Shown: one piece after another, positions 1 through 5,593 of the stretch
How the letters are laid out: each line of letters opens with the position of its first letter
Position numbering within the stretch: the first letter of the stretch is position 1
Assembly (NCBI GenBank): GCA_013152105.1
Contig: JAADHA010000395.1
Coordinates: forward strand, 1 to 12,109
Direction of reading: 5' to 3'
From: Oligoflexia bacterium
Lineage (GTDB): Bacteria > Myxococcota_A > UBA796 > UBA2385
Length of the DNA stretch: 12,109 nt
Notes under the pieces: generated by a model
Told to the model about the DNA's origin: nothing
The model's input: only the letters and a program-made list of their open reading frames with translations
Database searches by the model: none
Position numbers and translations under genes: made by a program

Positions 1-384
1 CACAGAGGTCGAACGCGCCTGCCGCCCGACGACCACACCCAGCCCCGTCAGCAGCAGCATATTGGTGAGGTGCCCCGCCCACGAAGCGCCACCCGACCAG
101 AGCTGGTCGACGTAGTAGGAGGCCACGGTCACCGGCCGCCAGTAGGGCGATGTTCGAATCTGGTCACCGGCAAGCCAGAACAGGTCCCGGCTCAGGGCAT
201 TGGGCAAGGTCGTGAGCTTGGCGACCCGATCCCCCCCCAGCAGCAAGGCGTCATCCTGGACATGGCCGTACCCAAGCGACTGTCCGTAGATCGCAAGGAC
301 CAGCACCAGGCTGCACAGCGCCAACACCGGCATCGACAGGCTGGAGTCAGCGCCACGGGGGGTCGGCTTGCGAGGTTCGGTCAC
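1..384 (-). CDS. GT-C membrane glycosyltransferase (PMT/TMTC-like), N-terminal part, cut by window edge
   Basis: An open frame runs from GTG at 384 to the left edge with no stop (128 codons seen). The next in-frame codon upstream that is a stop is at 397-399. Residues 1-17 are polar and basic (cytoplasmic tail). Residues about 18-33 form a transmembrane helix, followed by an acidic pair D44-D45 in the first outer loop. Further on come YWRPVTVASYYVDQLW and GHLTNMLLLTGLG. This pattern (acidic pair in loop 1, then Y-RP-T-hydrophobic, then HLTN-hydrophobic) is typical of GT-C enzymes and the TPR-containing TMTC-like proteins, which transfer sugars from polyprenyl-phosphate donors at the outer face of the membrane. 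No Shine-Dalgarno is seen before GTG 384 or the alternative ATG at 333. Downstream position relative to pilA invites a role in pilin glycosylation, but a terminator separates them; that role is inference. Family call fairly good, acceptor unknown. Confidence 0.72.
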   Translation of the reverse strand, partial: MTEPRKPTPRGADSSLSMPVLALCSLVLVLAIYGQSLGYGHVQDDALLLGGDRVAKLTTLPNALSRDLFWLAGDQIRTSPYWRPVTVASYYVDQLWSGGASWAGHLTNMLLLTGLGVVVGRQARSTSV

Positions 385-395
385 GTGGACCGCAG

Positions 396-423
396 CCTAT
401 ACCCGACCTGTGGCCCACCCCAA
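396..423 (-). promoter_or_regulatory. Candidate sigma-70-type promoter for the glycosyltransferase gene
   Basis: On the minus strand TTGGGG (423-418) is followed after 16 nt by TATAGG (401-396). The -10 matches consensus at 4 of 6 positions and the -35 at 3 of 6. A start about 6-7 nt downstream of the -10 would fall near 389-390, leaving only about 5 nt before GTG 384. That would fit near-leaderless translation and the lack of a Shine-Dalgarno. Weak evidence; high-GC DNA gives such matches by chance. Confidence 0.3.
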
Positions 424-457
424 GACGAGAACGGGCAGGCCCCGAAGGACCCGCCCG
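421..457 (-). terminator. Intrinsic terminator downstream of pilA
   Basis: On the minus strand an 11-bp stem (457-447 pairing with 442-432, two G-U wobbles) closes a TTCG tetraloop at 446-443. A T-rich run, TTCTCGTCTT, follows at 431-422. It begins 18 nt after the pilA stop codon. A C(UUCG)G loop on a GC-rich stem is exceptionally stable, so this should end the very abundant pilA transcript and separate pilA from the glycosyltransferase gene. Confidence 0.82.
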
Positions 458-474
458 CGCACGTTGCCAGATGA

Positions 475-912
475 TCAGTAGGTGTCGTTGTTGGTGTTCA
501 TCGTGGCGTTGATGGTCTTGGTGGCCGTGTACTTGGCCTTGACGGTGTCACCATCGACGTCGCAGGTACCCGTGACGGTGAAGTCAGTCGAGTTGATCGA
601 GTCGATCTGGTAGGAACCGCGAACCTTGCCGTCCGGGGCCCAGCCCAGGGTGTCGTAGTTGGTGCCGGTGGGCCAGGTCTGCTGCTTCTTGCTGACCGAG
701 CCGGGCTTGTCGGGGGAGACCACGAAGGCGTCAAAGGCTGCGTCATAGGCCAGCTCGGCGGTCTTGATGCCGTCGACGTTGCCAGGAACCTCGGACCGCT
801 TGGCGCGGTACTGCATCTCGACGAAGTTCGGGATGGCGATGGCGGCGAGGATACCGATGATGGCGACGACGATCATGAGCTCGACCAGACTGAATCCCTT
901 CTTGCTGAACAT
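475..912 (-). CDS. pilA: Type IVa major pilin PilA
   Basis: The 145-aa prepilin is the structural subunit of the type IV pilus. It starts MFSKKG|FSLVELMIVVAIIG: a 6-residue basic leader, the prepilin-peptidase (PilD) site after G6, N-methylated F at +1 and the essential E at +5 (E11), then the hydrophobic alpha-1 helix and PNF. The globular part ends in a polar tail with TCDVDGDTVKAKYTATK near residues 116-132. There is only one cysteine (C117), so the disulfide-bounded D-loop of Pseudomonas-type pilins is absent. ATG 912 is preferred over the longer in-frame extension to 1038, because it has GGAGAG five nt upstream and puts the leader at the N-terminus, and because the extension would run across the sigma-54 promoter. 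The gene is monocistronic: promoter at 985-1001, terminator at 421-457. PilS/PilR control is expected. Confidence 0.97.
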   Translation of the reverse strand: MFSKKGFSLVELMIVVAIIGILAAIAIPNFVEMQYRAKRSEVPGNVDGIKTAELAYDAAFDAFVVSPDKPGSVSKKQQTWPTGTNYDTLGWAPDGKVRGSYQIDSINSTDFTVTGTCDVDGDTVKAKYTATKTINATMNTNNDTY

Positions 913-984
913 TGCTCTCTCCGGGTGTTGTAGCGACCGGGGGGGTTGGGTGCCGCGCTCCACGGCGCCGGTCGCCTTGGTATC

Positions 985-1001
985 AAGCAAGGTGCGTGCC
1001 A
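985..1001 (-). promoter_or_regulatory. Sigma-54 (RpoN) promoter of pilA
   Basis: Minus strand TGGCACGCACCTTGCTT (1001-985) matches the RpoN consensus TGGCACG-N4-TTGC at every defined position, with GG at -24 and GC at -12 correctly spaced. The start of transcription should fall near 975, giving a 5' leader of about 63 nt before the pilA ATG at 912. The next gene upstream encodes PilR, a sigma-54 activator of the family known to switch on pilA, so element and activator sit side by side. Confidence 0.93.
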
Positions 1002-1110
1002 ATTCCTCCCAAACCCCGGGACCCGTTCCGATACACACCCTTCGTCAAATGTTTTCGCCAGATCCAAGCTTGCCGCGGACCGCCACCAACCCCCTCACAG
1101 GGCTGCTACC

Positions 1111-1180
1111 TGACGCACAGTGTCGTGAAAGGGGTGACGCTCTACGTCACGCTGACAATTTGTGTCACCCCCTTGCTGTC
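1111..1180. promoter_or_regulatory. Candidate PilR enhancer region upstream of the pilA promoter
   Basis: This is the structured part of the 296-bp pilR-pilA gap (913-1208), about 140-205 bp upstream of the predicted pilA start. It holds an inverted repeat GGGGTGAC (1131-1138) / GTCACCCC (1164-1171), an inner pair GTGAC (1134-1138) / GTCAC (1146-1150), a direct repeat TGACGC (1111-1116, 1135-1140), and (C/G)TGTC words at 1120-1124, 1162-1166 and 1176-1180. In Pseudomonas aeruginosa PilR binds repeated (C/G)TGTC motifs upstream of pilA, so the position suits an enhancer. The stretch 1002-1110 shows nothing else I can name. Confidence 0.4.
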
Positions 1181-1208
1181 GCCCCAACGCGCAAGGCTCC
1201 CACCGCAC

Positions 1209-2600
1209 TCAGCTATCCAAATCGTACTTGGCAAGCCGATATCGGAAGGATCTAAAGGTCATCTGAAGCAAGCGCGCGGCGTTGGTCTTGTTGCCAGCCG
1301 ACTCATCCAGGGCGCGCATCAGCCAGCGGCGTTCCTCGGCCGCCAGCAGCGCATCCAGATTCAGACCCTCGGGTGGAAACTCGGTCGGCGCTGGCACCGC
1401 GAGTGCCGCCCCAATGGCGCCGCGCACCCGATCGGGCAGATCGTTCTCGCGGAGCTGAACGCCTTGGCAGAGCGCGACGGCTCGCTCGATCAGGTTCTGG
1501 AGCTCGCGCACATTTCCGGGATAGTGGTACCCCCGCAAGATGTCCATCGCCCCTGGACTGATGCTGCTCAGCTCCTTGGAATACTCCTCGGAGAAGCGCC
1601 GCACAAAGTGACGCACCAGCTCGGGAATATCGTCCGCACGCTCCCGCAGCGGAGGAAGGACGATTCGCACCACGTTGAGCCGGTAGTACAGGTCCTCTCG
1701 AAAGCTGCCATCGGCGACGGCGTCCTCGAGGGCCACATTGCTGGCTGCCACCAGTCGGACATCCACCGCGACCTCGTGGACCGAGCCCACCGGCGTGACC
1801 CGTCGCTCTTGGAGAGCGCGCAGCAGGGTCACCTGTGCGGCCAGGGGCAGGGACACGACCTCGTCCAGGAACAGCGTGCCACCATGTGCGGCCCGCATCA
1901 GGCCCTTCTTGTCGCGATTCGCGCCCGTGAACGCCCCACGCACGTACCCAAAGAGTTCGCTCTCCACCAGATTCTCGGGGATGGCCCCGCAGTTGATCGC
2001 CACAAAGGGGCCGTCCCGGCGCACGCCGCTGTAGTGCACGGCCCGCGCCACGACCTCTTTTCCGGTGCCGCTCTCGCCTTCGATCAGGCAGTTGATTCGC
2101 GTGTCCTTGATGCGGCGAATGAGGTCGTAGACCTCGGCCATGGCCCGAGAAGAGCCCACCAGGTTGCCAAAATGGTACTGGCCGCGGACCTGGCTCTTTA
2201 GACGGACATTCTCGACCTCGAGCGTCTGGCGCTCGAGGGCACGCTTCACCACCAGCAAGAGCTCGGCATTGTTGAAGGGCTTGGTCACGTAGTCGGCGGC
2301 GCCGGCCTGCATCGCGGCCACCGCTGACTCGGTCGAGCCGTAGGCGGTGACCACGATGACCTCTACGTCCCGCCCGCTCTGCGCCGCCCGCGCCTTGACC
2401 TCGCGCAGCAGCTCCAAGCCGTTGAGCCCCGACATATTCAGGTCCGTCATGATGAGGGCTGGCCAGGCTTCATTCACCTGCTCCAGTGCTTGTTCAGCAC
2501 TACTGACCACATCGACTTCGAAGCCCTCACGGCTCAACAGGATCTGTAGAAACTCTCGCATCGAGAGTTCATCGTCCACGACCAGGATGCGCTCAGCCAT
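1209..2600 (-). CDS. pilR: PilR, sigma-54-dependent response regulator
   Basis: 463 aa, normal length for NtrC-family regulators. The receiver domain (about 3-120) has acidic pocket D9/D10, phosphoacceptor D53, T85 and K107. The AAA+ domain (about 146-375) has Walker A GESGTGKE (175-182), the sigma-54 contact loop GAFTGA (222-227), Walker B GTLFLDE (241-247), LPPLRER (315-321) and YPGNVREL (360-367). A Fis-type helix-turn-helix lies at about 437-459. All key residues are intact, so it should be a phosphorylation-controlled activator of RpoN promoters, the nearest being that of pilA. Its ATG overlaps the last codons of pilS by 8 nt (ATGGCTGA) and has only a weak ribosome site, implying translational coupling. 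Pairing with PilS makes PilR much likelier than another NtrC relative. Confidence 0.95.
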   Translation of the reverse strand: MAERILVVDDELSMREFLQILLSREGFEVDVVSSAEQALEQVNEAWPALIMTDLNMSGLNGLELLREVKARAAQSGRDVEVIVVTAYGSTESAVAAMQAGAADYVTKPFNNAELLLVVKRALERQTLEVENVRLKSQVRGQYHFGNLVGSSRAMAEVYDLIRRIKDTRINCLIEGESGTGKEVVARAVHYSGVRRDGPFVAINCGAIPENLVESELFGYVRGAFTGANRDKKGLMRAAHGGTLFLDEVVSLPLAAQVTLLRALQERRVTPVGSVHEVAVDVRLVAASNVALEDAVADGSFREDLYYRLNVVRIVLPPLRERADDIPELVRHFVRRFSEEYSKELSSISPGAMDILRGYHYPGNVRELQNLIERAVALCQGVQLRENDLPDRVRGAIGAALAVPAPTEFPPEGLNLDALLAAEERRWLMRALDESAGNKTNAARLLQMTFRSFRYRLAKYDLDS

Positions 2601-4209
2601 CGACTTCGATCACCACGTCGGCGCCGTCATCCGCTCCACCGAAGGCGCCGTGGCTTCGGTCGATGTGCTGGGGGGCCAGCGGAAAGCACAACATGAAGGA
2701 TGTACCCTGTCCTGGCTTGCTGTAGACCGAGACATAGCCTCCGTGGGCCCGCACGATCCGGTCCACGTTGGCCAGACCCAGCCCGGTACCGCCGCTTCGA
2801 GTCGTGAAAAAGGGGTCGAAGATCCGCCCGAGCTGTTCGGGAGGGATGCCCACACCCGTGTCGGTGATCCGCACATCGACGTGGTCAGCCCGCTGGCACA
2901 CCGTGATGATGATCGAGCCGCGGTCCGGCATCGCCTGCGCTGCGTTGAGCAGCAGATTCCACACCACCTGTCGGACTCGGTCCCGATCGGCGGGGATCGG
3001 GTCCATGCCGCTCTCGATGTCCACCTCGACATCGGTCTTGCCGCTGTAGCGAGGGTCGTTTCGAAAGGATGCGACCACGTCGGAGATCACATCACCCACG
3101 GCGGTGGGGCTCACGTGCAGTCTGGGCGGGCGGGCCGTATCCAGGAATTCCTCGACGAGTTGGTCGAGGTGGTGGACCTCGCGCAGCGCGATGTCGTGCA
3201 GGGGGTCCGGGTCCTCGTCCCGCATGAGCTGGATGGATCCTGAGAGGCTGGCCAGGGGATTGCGGATCTCGTGGGCCAGACCAGCGGCCAGCTTGCCCAC
3301 CGCGGCAAGGCGCTCGTCCCGCGCAACGACCGCCTCCATCTCGCGCAACCGGGTGACGTCCTGGGCCAGCACCAGCGTGCCCCCACCAATTCGCGGGTGC
3401 CGAGAACACAGCAGGTGTTGGAGCGTGTCATCGACATCGACCACGACCTCCCAGGTCGCCCCCTCACCCGGCAGGACATCTTGCAGAGGCAAGCCAACGA
3501 CATCGCCCACGATGCGCTCCAAAACCGTGTTCACGGCCAGGACGCGACCATCCAGGTCCGCATCGAGGGTGCCCGCATCGAGCTCGTCCAGCAGCATGGC
3601 GCGCTCAGCTTCAAGCGCTCGCCCCTGCCGCACTTCGCGCTCGAGCATGCCCTTGACGCTGCGCGTGAGGTTGACCGAGAGCGTACCAACCAGCGCCATC
3701 GCGAAGATGTGCAAGATGATGTCCTGATAGGCCAGGCTGCGGTGCGACAGGGCAAGCCAGGGGAGCAGCCCCTCATGCCCCGCCCAAGCAACGGAGCCCA
3801 GCCCCAGGCCGTCCAAGGCGAGCACCACCGCCACAGCCCAGCTCGGCAGCAGGAAGGGGGCCGCGATGATGTTGATGAAGTAGAGCACCGACAGGGGGCT
3901 GTCGACGCCGTTGGTGAGGGCGACCAGGCCCGTCACCAGGACAGCGTCGAAGACAACCTGGAACCACCCATATCGAACCAGGTCAACCGCGTTTCGCAGT
4001 CCCGCGGCGCTGGCGCCCCAGACCACGAAAGCCAGGCCGACGATGTAGAAGGCCGACCGAGGGGCATAGGCGGCATCGGGCATCGTAAAGGCCAGGCCCG
4101 CGCTGGTCACCAACAGCAGGAAGGTGAGCGCGATCTTGCCCGCGATGTAGACGCTGACCGGGTGGCGTTCCACGCCCGTCACGCTTCGAGTGGCCACTGG
4201 ATGGGTCAC
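2593..4209 (-). CDS. pilS: PilS, membrane sensor histidine kinase
   Basis: 538 aa. The N-terminal half has about six hydrophobic segments (roughly 20-42, 52-70, 83-99, 106-122, 124-143, 162-181). A charged linker and a PAS-like region (about 205-295) follow. The HisKA domain carries phosphoacceptor H313 in AGLAHEIRNPL. The ATPase domain has the N-box (N418, N422), G1 box DTGVGIP (450-456), F-box FDPFFTT (464-470) and G2 box GGTGLGL (473-479). It should autophosphorylate and pass phosphate to PilR D53; in Pseudomonas PilS monitors the level of PilA in the inner membrane. The only usable far-upstream start is GTG 4209, because an in-frame stop lies at 4234-4236. This start lies in a 14-bp tandem repeat, has no recognisable Shine-Dalgarno and sits 10 nt after the pilC stop, so expression probably depends on reinitiation. 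GTGs at 4182 and 4173 are later alternatives. Confidence 0.95.
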   Translation of the reverse strand: MTHPVATRSVTGVERHPVSVYIAGKIALTFLLLVTSAGLAFTMPDAAYAPRSAFYIVGLAFVVWGASAAGLRNAVDLVRYGWFQVVFDAVLVTGLVALTNGVDSPLSVLYFINIIAAPFLLPSWAVAVVLALDGLGLGSVAWAGHEGLLPWLALSHRSLAYQDIILHIFAMALVGTLSVNLTRSVKGMLEREVRQGRALEAERAMLLDELDAGTLDADLDGRVLAVNTVLERIVGDVVGLPLQDVLPGEGATWEVVVDVDDTLQHLLCSRHPRIGGGTLVLAQDVTRLREMEAVVARDERLAAVGKLAAGLAHEIRNPLASLSGSIQLMRDEDPDPLHDIALREVHHLDQLVEEFLDTARPPRLHVSPTAVGDVISDVVASFRNDPRYSGKTDVEVDIESGMDPIPADRDRVRQVVWNLLLNAAQAMPDRGSIIITVCQRADHVDVRITDTGVGIPPEQLGRIFDPFFTTRSGGTGLGLANVDRIVRAHGGYVSVYSKPGQGTSFMLCFPLAPQHIDRSHGAFGGADDGADVVIEVDG

Positions 4210-4250
4210 GGTGTCTGGGTCACGGTGTCTGGGTCACGGTGTCTGGGTCA
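4203..4250. repeat. 14-bp tandem repeat (3.4 copies) across the pilC stop / pilS start
   Basis: On the plus strand GGGTCACGGTGTCT occurs at 4203-4216, 4217-4230 and 4231-4244, with a partial GGGTCA at 4245-4250; the copies are identical. On the minus strand each copy boundary contains GTGA, a GTG start overlapping a TGA stop. The unit is not a multiple of three, so copy number moves reading frames. It encodes the last residues of PilC (DPDTVTQTP), the pilC stop (4222-4220) and the pilS start (4209-4207). Perfect identity of the copies points to recent slippage or duplication. Confidence 0.95.
4206..4223 (-). other. Possible five-codon minicistron coupling pilC to pilS
   Basis: Within the tandem repeat a GTG at 4223-4221 overlaps the pilC stop (GTGA). 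It opens the frame GTG ACC CAG ACA CCG TGA, whose stop (4208-4206) in turn overlaps the pilS GTG start (4209-4207). The peptide would be M-T-Q-T-P, a copy of the PilC C-terminus. A ribosome ending pilC could step through this to reach pilS. The arrangement is seen directly; its use in translation is inference. Confidence 0.3.
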
Positions 4251-5482
4251 ATCAGGAGCCCGCCGATGGCAGAGGCCATGGTGAAGATCGGCAGGTACAT
4301 GGCGATGACCAGACCACCGATGATGACACCCATGGTGACCATGATGGCTGGTTCCATCAGGGCGGTCACCGCATCGACAGCCGCGTCGACTTCTTCTTCG
4401 TAGAAGTCAGCGACCTTGTTGAGCATCACGTCCAAGGCGCCGGTCGCTTCGCCGACGCCGATCATCTGGCAGACCATCTCGGGAAAGACGCCCGTCTCCG
4501 AGAGCGGCTCAGAGATCGTCCGCCCTTCAGAGATGCTGTCGCGCACCCTGCTGATCGCGTTCTCGATGACCACATTGCCCGCGGTTCGCCCGCAGATATC
4601 CAGCGCTTCGAGGATCGGCACACCCGACGCGATCATGGTCCCGAGCGTCCGGCAGAAGCGCGCAACCGCCGTCTTGCGGAGCAGATCACCGAAGACCGGA
4701 AGCTTGAGCAGGATCCCGTCGATGATGAGTCGGCCGCGTTCGGTCTTGTAGGCCTGGCGAAAGCCCACGATCGTCAAGATGATACCGACGATGACGAACA
4801 GGAAATTGGCCTGAAGCCAATTGGACAGGGCGATGACAAAGAGGGTCGGGGCGGGCAGGGACGAACCCATCTCAGAGAACATCTCGTCAAAGGTCGGCAC
4901 CACCTCGAGCAGCAACAGGGCCGTGACCATCGACGCCACGATGCTGACGCCGAGCGGGTAGGCCATCGCGCCCTTGATCTGCCGCCGCAGCCTTTCGGCC
5001 TTTTCAAGGTAGGCCGCCAAGCGGCTGAGGATGGTGTCCAGGATACCGCCGACTTCGCCAGCGGCGACCATGTTTCGGTACAGATCGTCGAAAGTGTTGG
5101 GATACTTCTTGAGCGCATCCGCGAAGGTGCTGCCGGACTCCACCTGTTCCTTGATGACCGACAATTCATCGCGGAAGGTCGCGTTGGGCGCCTGCTTGCT
5201 TTGGATGTCCAGGCACTGCACCAGCGGCAGACCGCTGTCGATCATCGTCGCGAACTGTCGGGTGAAGATCACCAGGTCCTTGATGCCAACCCGAGGCTTC
5301 AGGAAGTCCGGCATCTTGATGTTGATCTGCATACTGCCCAGGCCGCCCTTGGGCTTGAGCGAGGTGGGCTGGATCTGCATGGTCCGCAGACGCTTTCGAG
5401 CCGCGTCCTGATCTGGAGCCTCGATCTCGCCTTTGCGAGTCTCACCGCTCGCGGTGCGGCCCTCGTACGCGTACATCGCCAT
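4220..5482 (-). CDS. pilC: PilC, type IV pilus inner-membrane platform protein
   Basis: 420 aa, usual length for PilC/GspF. It has two T2SSF domains (about 71-195 and 273-395), each with its conserved glycine motif (GEVGG 142-146, GEATG 344-348) and ending in hydrophobic helices (about 178-196, 225-241, 378-402). PilC anchors the PilB hexamer at the inner membrane and is thought to turn ATP hydrolysis into pilin insertion. The ATG at 5482 has GGAG seven nt upstream; ATG 5476 is a less well placed alternative. The protein ends in an unusual polar tail (DPDTVTQTP) encoded by the 14-bp tandem repeat rather than at the usual hydrophobic C-terminus. pilB ends 111 nt upstream with no pilT between. 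Confidence 0.96.
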   Translation of the reverse strand: MAMYAYEGRTASGETRKGEIEAPDQDAARKRLRTMQIQPTSLKPKGGLGSMQINIKMPDFLKPRVGIKDLVIFTRQFATMIDSGLPLVQCLDIQSKQAPNATFRDELSVIKEQVESGSTFADALKKYPNTFDDLYRNMVAAGEVGGILDTILSRLAAYLEKAERLRRQIKGAMAYPLGVSIVASMVTALLLLEVVPTFDEMFSEMGSSLPAPTLFVIALSNWLQANFLFVIVGIILTIVGFRQAYKTERGRLIIDGILLKLPVFGDLLRKTAVARFCRTLGTMIASGVPILEALDICGRTAGNVVIENAISRVRDSISEGRTISEPLSETGVFPEMVCQMIGVGEATGALDVMLNKVADFYEEEVDAAVDAVTALMEPAIMVTMGVIIGGLVIAMYLPIFTMASAIGGLLIDPDTVTQTP

Positions 5483-5593
5483 TTGTGTGCTCCACGAGGT
5501 GCTTGCGGTTGGAGACTACCTGGATAGCGGCGCGCGCTGCAAGCGTCACGCTAGACCGAAGGCGCCGCATCGACATGTAGACATCAGTCGACA
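5483..5593 (-). other. pilB-pilC spacer with possible RNA structure; pilT missing
   Basis: This 111-nt gap holds no gene. On the minus strand GCGGCGC (5568-5562) can pair with GCGCCGC (5533-5527), enclosing a small AGCGT-G-ACGCT hairpin (5551-5541). No promoter or poly-T tract is convincing, so pilB and pilC are probably co-transcribed. In Myxococcus xanthus pilT occupies this position. Confidence 0.35.

Noticed and set aside
70..474. Plus-strand frame of 134 codons at the left end
   Set aside because: The minus strand here encodes a convincing GT-C N-terminus with a membrane helix and family motifs; the plus frame also crosses the terminator.
913..1038. N-terminal extension of pilA to 1038
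   Set aside because: It would put 42 residues before the prepilin leader and run across the sigma-54 promoter; ATG 912 has a good ribosome site.
1131..1171. Inverted repeat GGGGTGAC/GTCACCCC as a pilR terminator
   Set aside because: The loop of about 25 nt is too long and the following T-tract too short for a convincing intrinsic terminator; a protein-binding role fits better, though not proven.
912..2201. Long plus-strand open frame opposite pilR
   Set aside because: It mirrors pilR and the pilA upstream region in GC-rich DNA and its translation shows no domain pattern; pilR on the other strand has every family motif.
4203..4250. Tandem repeat as a CRISPR array
   Set aside because: The 14-bp units are directly adjacent without spacers and lie inside coding sequence.
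3271..5527. Long plus-strand open frames opposite pilS and pilC (3271-4284, 4190-5527)
   Set aside because: Translations are rich in His, Gln, Arg and Asp without hydrophobic cores, typical of antisense shadows of membrane-protein genes.
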